From: Blasia pusilla
Lineage: Eukaryota > Marchantiophyta > Marchantiopsida > Blasiales
Direction: 5' to 3'
Length of the DNA stretch: 64,000 nt
Assembly: GCA_050084515.1 (NCBI GenBank)
Contig: CM114275.1
Span: 23,126,001 to 23,190,000 of the forward strand
Shown in pieces: positions 10,727-22,020 of this stretch. Below the pieces are notes generated by a model. It worked only from the letters and a program-made list of their open reading frames with translations. It was not told the DNA's origin and did not search any database. Every line of letters starts with the position of its first letter. The stretch's first letter is position 1. A program made the translations under genes and the position numbers.

Positions 10727-11077
10727 TTGCAGCAGACGGCACCGACGACGTTGAATGTGACTGCAGGGCGCACTATCTTGAGAGTGCGTGACGTTTTACC
10801 ATCCAATATTCTCTTGCTGAAGGAACACGATGGTATGGTATGGAAGGACCATGTGCGTAATTGTGCACCATGTCACCTTCCTAACATTGATGGTACAGTG
10901 GATCCGAGCTTAGCTGTAGTTCTTGCAGGCTTGCATTGTATGTTGTGTGGTTCTGCCCGTGGTGCGGCCACGATGCTAGTCTATGATGGTTGTTCGAGAG
11001 GTTGGCATATGGCATGTCTAACACCACCTCTCACTAGGGTTCCTCGGGGACGATGGATGTGTCCCTGATGTACATAG
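10727..11077 (+). pseudogene. Integrase C-terminus and PHD finger, copy A (broken)
   Basis: After a GPY/F-like strand region (VLPSNILLLKEHDGMVWKDH) comes a PHD finger from 10937. The pattern, read across copies, is C-x2-C-x11-C-x2-C-x4-H-x2-C-x14-C-x2-C with the usual GWHMACLTPPLTRVP core. In this copy Cys3 is Tyr and a TGA at 11066 precedes the last Cys (codon 11069); the natural stop would be TAG at 11075-11077. PHD fingers of this sort read histone H3 tails, so it may steer integration to particular chromatin, as chromodomains do in chromoviruses. That role is inference. Confidence 0.8.
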
Positions 11078-11254
11078 AGGATATACTAGGTAGGTTTCGA
11101 TCCCGACTTTTTCTCTGACATGGATGAGAGGAAGGCGACTAGCGATGGGGCCACATGAGCACCCGGCCTTCTTGCTCTTAGCGTCCGAGAGATGTATGTC
11201 ATTGTAGGTAGGGATAGATGGCTATCTGGAGTTAGAGGGATCTAAACACCAGCT

Positions 11255-11264
11255 AGGGGGGCGA
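11255..11264 (+). promoter_or_regulatory. Polypurine tract
   Basis: AGGGGGGCGA lies immediately upstream of the B1 repeat; the same G-run is present in copies B (36152-36161) and D (63913-63922). By analogy with LTR elements it primes plus-strand synthesis, which would make B1 the start of the terminal repeat during replication. Confidence 0.6.
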
Positions 11265-11393
11265 TTGGAGATATTTTGGTACTTCTTGTCTCGTTGTTTG
11301 GATGCCATGAGTTAGCATGGGATCGTGCGTGTTTGTGTATGTGTTCGGTGACAGCGATGTATGTTGTGTAGCGATGTGTATGCGCACGACAAC
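11265..11393 (+). repeat. B1 repeat of copy A
   Basis: 129 bp beginning TTGGAGATATTTTGG and ending GCGCACGACAAC. Nearly identical to B2 (11910-12036). Confidence 0.9.
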
Positions 11394-11909
11394 TATCACA
11401 TCCTTTAGGATAGATCGGTGAGATCTAGTAGAGCTTCTTCAAGAGTAGTGGATGACAGGCCTAGGAGGTCGAGGATGACCTACTAAGGCCCCGGGAAACC
11501 TGAGAGAGCAGATTTCCCCTTCGTTTTGGCTCATTTGGAGCCATATTGAGGAACTTACTATTTTAGGTACCTACCATTTTGAGTATATGATCGACTTTCT
11601 ATTTTTGGTAAGTGGCCCTTGACCTCCTACATCAGGTCAAAAGCCAAGGAGGTGACTTGGGAGAATAGGTTACCATGGACAGAGCTTGGGAGAGGGGAGG
11701 GGTATATATCCCAAGGAGAGAGAGCTTGAGAGCTCATTCTCTCTTTGTTGAACCTCTTGGCATGAGGCGGCGGAGCTATGGTCCCTTGCCTTGTGAGTGT
11801 AACCCAAGCCTCTCATTAGGAGAGTGGGTTTGGTTTGACATGAGAGAGAGTGCACACCTTTGAGAGCTATGGCGTGAGATTGTGTAGAGAGAGATTAGAT
11901 CCTACTTTA
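11394..11909 (+). repeat. A2 repeat of copy A
   Basis: 516 bp, direct repeat of 1732-2246, starting TATCACATCC where the family has TGTCACGTCC. TATA box at 11703. Confidence 0.9.
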
Positions 11910-12036
11910 TTGGAGATATTTTGGTACTTCTTGTCTCGTTGTTTGGATGCCATGAGTTAGCATGGGATCGTGCATGTTTGTGTGTGTGTTCGGTGACAGC
12001 GATGTGTGTTGTGTAGCGATGTGTATGTGCACGAAA
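11910..12036 (+). repeat. B2 repeat and 3' end of copy A
   Basis: 127 bp, near-identical to B1. It ends at the right-hand ATGA target duplication. Confidence 0.9.
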
Positions 12037-12040
12037 ATGA

Positions 12041-12739
12041 GCTTGGAGAGTTCATTCTCTCTTTGTTGAGGGTATGCTTACCCCAAAAATAATCCATTGC
12101 ATGTAGATTACAAGGGCACAGAATAAATTACTTTTGTATGGGATCCATTATAAATATCTTAGTTTAAGATGCATGTTTAATATGGGTAATCAAAGGCATA
12201 AGAGGGGCAAAGAAAGAAGGAAAGCGATATATTTCCCAATATGTGGAACCATTTTATAGCTTTCAAAAAATGTGAACTAAGGAACTTAGCAGATTTTGGG
12301 ACTTAGACTCAAATAAAGAAGGACTAGCACTCTGGAAGTTGAGATACCAAGGCCATGATAAGATAAGTTATAAGATAATATGAGCTTTGAGAATTAGAAT
12401 CAAAAGATAGAGACGAGTATTCGAATCCAATGGTACCATCTAATGAGCAAACACCGTATAGTTGTACTTGAAGTGAAACCAATCGTGCACATGAGGGAAT
12501 CTAGGTCTAATATATTGCCATCAGTACCTTGCTCTAACATGTGCTTCAAAGTCCCAATTATAGAGAGGTTAGGAAATTTTTAATGACAAGGATCTTCATC
12601 TTTTCATTGTTAAGATCAAGAGGCCGAGGGCTCTCTTACCCCATCATTAGCTTTCCATTTGCAAGCCATACCACTCTTGATAAATCTTGATCATCTAGCA
12701 TATGCTTTGTACAAATGGGATAGAAACATCATCCCTAAG
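12041..12739. other. Relic A-repeat tail, then unassigned sequence
   Basis: 12041-12074 is the continuation of the diverged A repeat interrupted by copy A. The rest is AT-rich and shows no gene; it may be the decayed 3' end of the neighbouring relic on the minus strand. Confidence 0.5.
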
Positions 12740-15700
12740 GAACGGCATCCAAGAGTTATATAAGCAAAAAAGTGCCACACCTACAAAAAGCCATCATAAA
12801 CTAGCATCGTGGCCCCAACCAATAGCAAACCATACCACATGCACCTCAAACCTCTAAGCTCTAGCTTGGGTGAGCACTAAAGGGAGGTAGATCAAGGCTT
12901 GGGATGAGCCTTCCTAGGGGGGAAGTATGCACATTGTAAGGCTCGACACCCAAACCGGCACAGCATCTTCTTCGACTCTCCTTCCCGAAACACACAACTA
13001 GTTGGGTCTCGGAACCCAACCCCAATCTTCCACTTTCAATGATCAGCATAGGAGTCTCTTTGTCGAGCTAGCAAAAAGGAGTGGAGAAGCAACTTTATGA
13101 CAATACTATTTCCAAGATTAGACCCATCCATATTGGAAAGATAACATGATTCATAGTTGCTCATATGGCCCTTCCATATCATACCATCTTTATCCTTTTA
13201 ACATCAAGACCATGGATGGCAATACCCCTCCCCTCGTCTCTCCCACTCTAAAAAAAAACTCTTACTAACAAATCCAAGTTTTGGGTGTTTTATATTATAG
13301 GTGGACATAATCGCCATGATAAAATATATGAAACCCTTGACCACATCCATTTCCTTGAACCATTATATCTCAATGTACCATGATGTTGGATAATAGAAAG
13401 GTTCGTAAAATTCTATGGGCATCGATCATCAAAAGAGCTCTACTTGTTGCAAACACACTTTGACCTCATATTTGGGTTCGTATTTGGGTCATCAAGATGT
13501 GTAACTTGTACTACATCCCAATGAACTTTCATTTGTAAATTTTTCACTCTTCCCTATTATAGAAATTAACATAAAAAAAGGAATCCAAGAAAGTATTTTG
13601 GATGAACTTGTAAACTATAGCAAGCCGTGGAAATTATAGATATTTATCTCCTGAGTATCCATGTTGCAAGTCGTGCTTGCGTAAACTCCTCTTCTTTGGT
13701 TGGACCATTCGCTTTGCCAATCTATTAGCCTCAAGATGATCCCTAAATATGATGTGTTAGTCAATCAATGCATGACTACAAAAGCTTTGGGAATTACCTT
13801 GAAACTCTATTCCCTAGTTAATCAACACACCCCTTTGTGTACCTAAATGACTCAATCAACCCTAAACCCTATCAAACCAAAATGACTTAGCACTTGATCC
13901 AAAAATGCGTATGCAACTCTTTCACTCGTCTTGTCAAATAATTCCACAAGGTCAATCTATTTCTAGAAGTGTTCCACCATGACCAACATAAATTGAGTAT
14001 ATTGAATGGTCAATGGTAAATCCTTCAAGGTAGGGCCTTACAAAATCCAAACTCTACTAGTAGTCTAAGCCCATGATAGGTAGCAAATAGGATTATGTTG
14101 GAGGAGCCTTGAAAAATCCTCATCTATCACTACAACATAACCACTCACAAACTCACAAATATTTTTCTCCACTGCTCATCATCACTATTATCCTTGTGGT
14201 AAATTGTATTTTGGTTTTATTGAAGATGCCCTCGACATATCAATGACATCAGCTTGTTGCACTAATTGTGCTCTCTAGGATGAATGTGGCATCACTTCTA
14301 CGTAGTACGTACCCATCATCCCTACCTACAAGAGATGATTCAAATCCCGCTTGAACCTTATACATTGTTGTAGGATTTTATCATGGTTTCTAATAAGCCC
14401 TATACCCATACCCATCATCATCTCTATGTGCAAATACTCCACCACCACTATATTTTTATGGATATCAAGCTAACCTACCATCAACTCATCACTCTTATCA
14501 GCTAAGGGCTCTCGATATATCCACAACACTCCCAAATATCACGACAACCTCACACTATATTGCCATCACACTAAGGAAGGTTTTCACATGCCTAGTTGGT
14601 ACTCTCTCTTCATCCAACTTCTTACGTTGTCAAGCTAATGTCTCATCCCTTTGACTCCTTTATGGGTTGCAGCTCAATCCCTTTGCATTATGGTTCAGGT
14701 ATCATGGATGATGGACCGCCAAAAAGTCACACTCATGTGGTAACAACGGGATCAATTTTGGGATATGGGTCCTCATGAGACGACTCCCTCTAACCTTGTC
14801 AAGCTCCATCAATCACTTTAGTGGTTGACGATCAATAATAAATCTGAAGAGGGTACAAAAAAAGTCATAAGTGAAGTATATCATTGGCTAGACTACAACT
14901 ATACCATCTTCCTCATATGAACTCTACCTCTCCTCTACAACATTTTTTGAGTGGCTAGCATAGGCCACTAAGAACTCTTATCACTCATCATCCCGTTAGG
15001 TCAACACTACTCCAAGTCCTAACATATTCCCATCCGTAAGTAAGTGGAATGGCATCCCTCTAATAGATAGCCTAACGATGAGCATTGATGTCAGCTTTTC
15101 CTTGAGCTCTTGAAATTTCACTCCTTATCATCTTCTTAATGTTAATCCCAATCCACTCACCTCCGTAAAGTCAATGGCTTTGCAATATTGCTAAACCCTT
15201 TGAGACATAATACCAATAATAGCTCACCAATCCCATGAATACACTTACTTGACCCACGTAATATCTGCAATAGCCTTGATCTTCATCCTCTGCACTCCCA
15301 AACCTCATGGGTAAATAGTATGACCCAAATATTCAATCTTATCAAAGTAGAACTTACAATTTCCTATTGTAGATTCAAGCCACATGCCCTTATCCTTTGA
15401 AAACCCACGTGGAGATGTCTCATGTGCTCCTCCATTATCCCACTAAAGACAATGATGACATCAATTAAGCATAAAGAAAAGTCGAGTCTTAGTAGCTTCA
15501 GGTCATCCCTTAAAACTTGGATAACATGTCGTTCAACCTAAATGTTAAGCATCCCCAATGGTACAAGTAATCCTTCCTATAACAATCAATCCCCTAAAAA
15601 TGATGTCCTCTACTTATCCTTCAGTCTGATCAATAATTGATGATAGCCAATACAAGGATTTAACGAACTAAAGATCCTCCCATGCTTAATTAATATCATC

Positions 15701-16400
15701 AAAGACCTCCATGATGGCCATGGCGAATCTATCCTAATCTAACGCTTGATGGGCCAATAAACCCCATATATCTGCTTATGGGGCTATTTACTTTGCCCAT
15801 CTTTCTTTGTCGAGATGATCATAGCAGATTACTCCTCCATCAATCCAACCTCACAAAAATCCTAGCTCTTATGTTGAATCAAAGCCATATGTGAATGTAT
15901 ATAACATCAACGAACAATTGGTCTCAATGGCCAACAAATGTCTTGATAACATGGATCATCATAAATATCCACACAACTAACAAAGTCATAATCCATATAG
16001 AAGTGCCATCATATACCAAAAAGGAAACCTCACACATACTCTCCTCAAAACTCACAACATCAAATCAAATCAAACCCTCTCTCATACTGGAACACTTTGA
16101 GTTACACAAAGGGGTGTCTATGATAGTAGGTTCAACAATGAAGAAAACAAGTCTACTGCTCTTCTCTCATTAGAGTTCACCCCCTTCACTCTCTCAAGGC
16201 TTCCGGATAACATGTGCATACGAGTCACCACTCCAACCCCATCATGATATCTCAAGTCACAAACCACTCCCAATTGGAAAACTCAACAATGGTTGAAAAT
16301 TGGTCCATACCCAAAATAAGAGACAAACCTAATTTATACCAAAATACCGCAAAATTTGGTCTACTTAGCTAAGAGATAGCGCCATCATGGATATTTCTTG
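12740..16400 (-). mobile_element. Ancient gypsy relic with PHD remnant but no DNMT
   Basis: Minus-strand similarity to copy B runs in the right order through stops and indels: PHD remnant at about 12870-12780 (GATMLVYDG then a Trp-His pair), integrase C-terminus about 13150-13220, integrase core 13660-14000, zinc domain about 14250, RNase H 14810-15110, RT 15240-15900 (YIDD region near 15440), and a protease-end motif LILGMD near 16310. Only about 0.4 kb separates the protease end from RT, against about 1.9 kb in copy A, so methyltransferase and linker are absent. Probably an older sister lineage or a deletion derivative. Confidence 0.65.
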
Positions 16401-17065
16401 ATAAGCAAGGTGATAGATAATAATTTACTTCATCTTACAATCAAGATTTTGGGATAATCTACACATAGGTTACCTACTTCCTCTACAGGTCAGCATTCAA
16501 CTTCGTTACTTTCATGTCTAGCCGTTGCCAAGAAACTCAGGGTCGGAGTGAGTTTCCTCAATTAGCTTTTCTCTTTTCCCACGCTGTTAGAAAGCTCTCT
16601 GGATTACCAGCAACTCACTTCCATAAACGTTCCTAGGGAGAGAGCATATGAGTGCGTCTGATGAAAACTATAACCAACCCTAAACCCTGAACTATAACCA
16701 AGGTGAACGTAACTGACTGTAGAGTTTCACCCAGTACTCTTAGCGTTGGTCGTGTACTTAGCCCTAGAGCATTAAAGGTGGTGGGGGGGGGGGGGCAACA
16801 AAATTTCCAAAACAAATGCTCCGGCGCTGGCCCCCCACAAATATATTGTCTGGAGCAGGACCCATGAACGCATTTCATCAGTGTGAGGAGCAAATTCTCA
16901 TATAACCTCAGGCTTCCTCAAGAGGTTTTGCAAGCCACTTCACATCGACCAATGGCCCAGACATGAGAAATCCAATTGGCTTTAAGGGGAGTGGAACTGT
17001 GCACAACAGGACTGCATAGGGTAGATGCACGAAAGTGGAGAGGAACACATGAGATACGGGGTGTT
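16401..17065. other. Region 3' of the NC2-alpha gene
   Basis: Likely holds the 3' untranslated region and terminator of the minus-strand gene. A run of 13 G lies at 16783-16795. No gene recognised. Confidence 0.45.
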
Positions 17066-20000
17066 TTAACCATCTTCATCATCTTCACAATCATAATCAT
17101 CCTCATCTGGATGCACAGTTGTATGCCTATCTTGTAATTGAACTACACCTAACTTTGGTATATCTACAGTGAGGGTTGGAGGCCAGCGTGGAGGTGGCTC
17201 ATTCTCTTCTACTTCTCTCTCTTGTTCTTCCTCTTCTTCTTTAATCTCTTTGTCATGTGCCACAGCTGCCACATCCCCATTTTCATCTAAATCCAGATTC
17301 AGGTCAAACTCAAATCTTAGTGGTCTTCCTGATGTTGTTGAAGCCACAGGTTCTGGCAAAGTACCATCTTCTGGTTTAATCCTCGGGGCTACAGACTCTG
17401 CTGTAGCTATTTCCGCTGGCCTCTCTAAAGGAGATGGTGGGTTAGTGTCTGGATCCGACTCCTCAAATTTCTCCACTGTCGCCCTTGTGCCATTTCTTCC
17501 TCTACCTCTACCTCGCCCTCTTCCGCGTCCCCGACCTGGTGTTGTAGGTTGGATTTCCTGTCACCCAGGAAAACACACGAGTTCATCATCAGGCAAAAAT
17601 TTATGTTATATTCCCAACACAACTCCTAACCTGAGATGCATCTTTCGGCTCTGCTGTAAACAAAAACTACTGCCATGCATAGACTGGAGAATCACAAATT
17701 AGCACATATTAAAACAAATCAAATTTATGTGTATATGCTTGCGACTCTTACAGCTTTAGGACGTTTGACTACATCCTCCTCTTCACTGTCATCATTATCT
17801 CCATCAGATACTTTTCTGCAAGAACATTAACGGACGTTAATGATCCCTGGGCCTAAAAGTTCAGTACAGAGATTGTACTTCAACAGAACAGTCTTCATTT
17901 TCTCAACCATGAACTTGCTTTGCAATGTTCCATAGACCAAATCCTGATCTGTAAGTAAGCCCATGAAGAAGACTCAGATTGAATGCAGGACAATGCCTCA
18001 TCAGTCTACGTGTCCATCACACAGCTACATCCATCCAGAGTTATTCAGAGTGTGGGTGCAAGTTCCATTTGACCAGATCATTACACAGTGACTGGATAGG
18101 TACACAAGAAGAAATTATGAAAAAAGCTACACATTACCAAACTACCAAAATCTAATCCTTTACATGCCAATGGACCCTCACATATTTAGAAACAAGGACA
18201 TACATGCAAGCCCCAGACATCTCAGTTGCCCGATAGAAAGAGGATAACAAGGAAGTCTCAGTTGAATGACCCTGAATTTTTTTCTATCATTCCATTTAAG
18301 AAAACCGAGTACTTTTTCCTAGGGTTATCCTGATCAGTTTCCTACAAAAAGTTGTTGACCTTGATTCAAATCAAAAAAATTGAAAACATGAAAGAGGATC
18401 AAGACAGAAACTCGGTAGCTCAACATCAGGGGGTGGATCCTCTGAATTGAAGGAAGTGAAGGCAGCTAATTTACAACCACAATTCTTCTAGAGAATCATT
18501 TTGACTATCTATGTTTGAAGCCAGGAAAGCAGAATCCCCAGCTTACCTTCTCCGACCACCATTCCGCTCTTCCGAGTTGATATCAGTTCCAATGTCAGGT
18601 ACTTTGGAGACAATTTCTTGCAGAAAGTCAAAGACGCTGTTTTGTTGCACACACTGCTTCCTGAAGTTCAAATGGCGGAATGGAGCAAGTTATGTACTGC
18701 AACATGCCTGAGCAGCAAGTAAATGTTTCCATTGTTCAAACATTACTAAGATGTAAAAGGCAACAAATCCTGTACAGTTTAAAATAGACTGAATTCTGCA
18801 GTTCATGGTTCATTGCAAGAGAAAACCTTATGATTTCACAATGTTAACGTGTTCTGAGGAAGAAAAATATTAGTACTTACAGATGCAAGGCGCTCATAGT
18901 TTTAGCTCCTCTTCGCAATGTGATTTCATATGTCTTGTCACATAAATTTTGGAGGAAAAGCTCCAAAGCCTTGGCTGTTTACAGACAGTCACACAAATCG
19001 TGATGAGTGCACAATACTGCTGAAAAATTGATCGCGTGAAGACCTGAGTAACCAGTTGCAAAAACCCTGTCAAAGTGAACCCAAAAGATCTCTTCGTCCA
19101 TGCACTGTTCATTAAATAATGAAGTACGGGAAAAGTTTCCAATCAGTCATATGTGTATTTCATCTAGTCCAGCATTGGAGTACAGCTGAGAGTGAATCGT
19201 CAACATGGTGAATAGTCAGCAAGGTCAGGAAGATCCTTTCGATGGAACTAGACCACAATACATCTTACTTCCAAGAATTCAACCTCATGACCTCAACTTC
19301 CACATGACCTTAGAGAGGGTTAGCCCTCTTCTTGCAAAGCGCAATTGTGTGAGAGCAGTAGCCCAAACCACTGATTACAGGATCTTCCCTCACGTGTTCA
19401 TGTTTTCATATGTCTATTGGGCCAACTTCTGAAATCATATCCACCTATTCACCAGAGGATTTAGACTCCAGGGGACTCTTAACAAGGAGGTTTTTTATAT
19501 TTCTCCAACCATAAAGCTTTCCAATTGTTGGCTTAGCATGTTCCTCATTTGCACAAAGATCTCCTCACAGCTCCTCTGAAGTGATCAGTATCAGTAAGTG
19601 TAATGACATCTTTGCTCCTTAAAGACTACAAGTATGTGAATAACTTAGCACGTATGCTTTGGGTGATATCAGACATTGCTGCTCTCAGTTTATAAGGAAG
19701 ATGTAGAGATATTTTCCACTCAAGGAACCTAATAAAACCTTGCTACCAGAGGAAGGCAACTGATGATGAAGGGACAAACACACAGGACAAATGTGGAGAG
19801 AGACTAGACATACATATCAAAACAGGTGTCGCCATGGCAATCTTGCCAACTTCTTCATCAGCCTGCATTATCTTTTTTATTCGGGCCTGCAAGCACATAA
19901 TACAGGGGGGAATATTAGAAGAATTCTCCTTTGCCAAGAAATGAAAGAAATAAGACAAGGCATACTGTAATAAAGAGTAGGCAGGTCTTTGACATATAGG

Positions 20001-21079
20001 TCAGAACATGACCTGTATGTCATGTCCTGCCATAAAGGTTGGGAAAACCTGTAGGGGGCTGCCGTTAAACTTCAGGAAAAAATCATGCATCAGTTACAGG
20101 AGGTCCAGGGGAGGAAATAATTTTCGGAGGCTCGGGGATATTGTTCACAAGGAAAATAAAGGGTATTCCTCTCACTTGTCTTTTCAAGACCATATGAATA
20201 TTACTCAGCCTCATTTTCTCAAAATTCCTAAGGTAGAGGTGATATTTATGTTACCCGAAGATTATTAGACATGCTTGTGTCTTCTTCTCTTCTCTGTAAA
20301 AATGGTCATCGATGAAATACTCCTTCATTGTATTTCAAGTGAAACGGTTTCCCGGAGACTATTTGACAGTTTTCTACTTCTTTATCGGACATAGCCTAAC
20401 TATCTCCACCGACGAGTGCATCATGCCCAGAATGACCGACAGCTTTTAATTCTTTGACAACCCGGCAGACCATTACTTCGAGACCGATTGATCAATCCGG
20501 CCAGTCGCAACTATGTTCAAGCTAACGTGTGAACAACGTAATGTTTTCACTAATCCATGTCTCATACTTTGATCGTTCGTCGCATACCACGTGTACTGTC
20601 ACCAACGTATTTCGACCCAACCACCGCAGCCAAAGATACCAATACTGCGACAGCTTACCTTCTTGCTGTAAATCCTCCATTTCATCCTTTAAACCTTTAC
20701 TATAATTTATGGTTACATGTATGATACAAATCATTTTCTCGTCTTTCATATTCTACCCCCACGCGATGGTATCTGGGAAGGAAAGTATGTTTCCGAAGAC
20801 TTCAAAACACACACAGGGGAGAACTATCGTGGCTCCAGTCGATAGGAAGATTAAATAGCGGACTTAGGTTAAACGTAAGACCTCGACGGTAGCGTTGAAG
20901 CTGGCATACAGGAAGCAGACAGTTTACCGCTCATCATTTGCGTTCTTCAATGGTTCAAGATACGAGACATATATTCGACCCTCTCTTCGAATAACGCACG
21001 AAATCAACGTGTATGCAAAACCGCAACTAGAATCAAGAAAACTCACCGCCGGAAACCGAGTGTCCAGCTTTTTCTTCAT
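17066..21079 (-). CDS. NC2-alpha / DRAP1 (NF-YC11-like) corepressor, seven exons
   Basis: Host gene for the alpha subunit of negative cofactor 2, a histone-fold partner of Dr1 (NC2-beta) that binds TBP on promoters and represses transcription in the nucleus. Exons on the minus strand: 21079-21047 (MKKKLDTRFPA), 19886-19814 (ARIKKIMQADEEVGKIA), 18974-18881 (SKALELFLQNLCDKTYEI), 18660-18547 (LKQCVQQNSVFDFLQEIV), 17815-17752 (acidic), 17653-17631, and 17557-17066 (GRGRGR repeat and acidic tail). All listed introns are GT-AG. The first four exons form the histone fold and match the plant NC2-alpha family closely. The tail contains LNLDL, an LxLxL EAR repression motif. The 23-bp sixth exon leaves the frame one base out; EPKDASQ is the expected reading, so a splice site is mis-chosen or there is an indel. 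Confidence 0.85.
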
Positions 21080-22020
21080 CTTGGAACCTATTTTTAATGC
21101 CCACTGTCAAGCCGACCTCTCAGAAAAACTCCACTTGTAATTTCCGTAGAGCCTCAGCCTCAACTTCCTAAGGTAGCAACCCTGGCTCGCAAAGACCGGC
21201 ATAAGAAGACCGTCACTCCCACGGTATCACGCCCTATGCCTAGATACTACACCAGACACCAAAACGCGAATGCGGCCTCCTCTCATACTCAATTGTAGTC
21301 CCTCTCGAAGCCAACATACCCTATGACTTCGCCAGTCCTCCTCATCAATAAAACTCTGTCTCTGTTACCTCGCCATCGCGAGTTTCCTGCGTTCTTGAAA
21401 CACTAAAACTAATCACCTAACTTCTTCCTTTACGCCGAGACCACAAGAAAACCACGCCCTCCTGCAGGCTGTCGGCTAAGAAAATGCACAAAATCACTAC
21501 GCTAGAAGCCCCTCCCGCGTAACCTCGCCTCTACAAACTCCCGAAACCATCCCAATACGACGCTCCTCCTCCCGTCGTTCTCCAATCGCTCCAGTGGCTG
21601 CTTCTGCTGCAGCATTTTCTTGAATCCTCCTCCTCCTCCTCCTCTCACGGTCGCCCTTCCGCCTTCTCCTCTGACGTTCCCCCGTCGCCTTTCGCCTCTC
21701 ACGCTCTGCCCTTCGTGCTCTCTCGTCTCTCTGTGCCTGATGTGCTGCTTGGTTCCTTCTTCTTCGTCCCTTCCTTCGTCAGGCCGCCATAGCCAGACCT
21801 CCCGAGCTCCGCTCCCCTTTGCCCCGGTCGGACGGACGCACGGACGGACGGACGGACGGACAGACGGTCCGGTCCTGTCGGTCCTCCTTTCCGACACTGG
21901 TTAGTCCCGCCCGTCCTGTTTTGCCCTTTTCAAATCCTCTACGCCCTCCCACAACCGTCTCCGGACAAAGGCCGGAGGGTCGCACTCACTTCGGATAGGG
22001 CAGGGGAAGTCCTTGCGATC
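21080..22020 (-). promoter_or_regulatory. 5' region of the NC2-alpha gene
   Basis: Contains a GGA-rich tract (about 21620-21660) and a GGAC tetranucleotide repeat near 21836-21866. It probably includes the untranslated leader and promoter. Open frames here are low-complexity Pro/Ser/Arg and not supported as genes. No TATA box was identified. Confidence 0.4.

Larger units (their letters stand above)
1732..12036 (+). mobile_element. Ty3/gypsy-like retroelement copy A with DNMT3 and PHD domains
   Basis: A 10.3-kb copy flanked by the 4-bp duplication ATGA (1728-1731 and 12037-12040), beginning TGTCACG and ending GCACGAAA where the family has GCACGACA. Its order is A1 repeat, 1.6-kb leader, gag, protease, DNMT3-like methyltransferase, linker, reverse transcriptase, RNase H, integrase, PHD finger, then B1, A2 and B2 repeats. 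The reading frame is broken by several indels and stops, so it is not autonomous. Most of the corresponding frame in copy B is continuous apart from stops, so the ancestor probably made one polyprotein of roughly 2,400 residues. A1 and A2 differ by an estimated few percent, indicating an insertion that is not very recent. Confidence 0.9.

Noticed and set aside
1732-12036. Ordinary LTR element with a missing 5' segment
   Set aside because: Two independent insertions show the same asymmetry, and both outer ends are bounded by target duplications.
16633-16893. 86-codon minus-strand frame near the G-run
   Set aside because: No motif and lies in the probable 3' region of the NC2-alpha gene.
21502-21985. 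Pro/Ser/Arg-rich frames upstream of NC2-alpha
   Set aside because: Low-complexity GGA and GGAC repeats in the probable 5' untranslated region; no domain.
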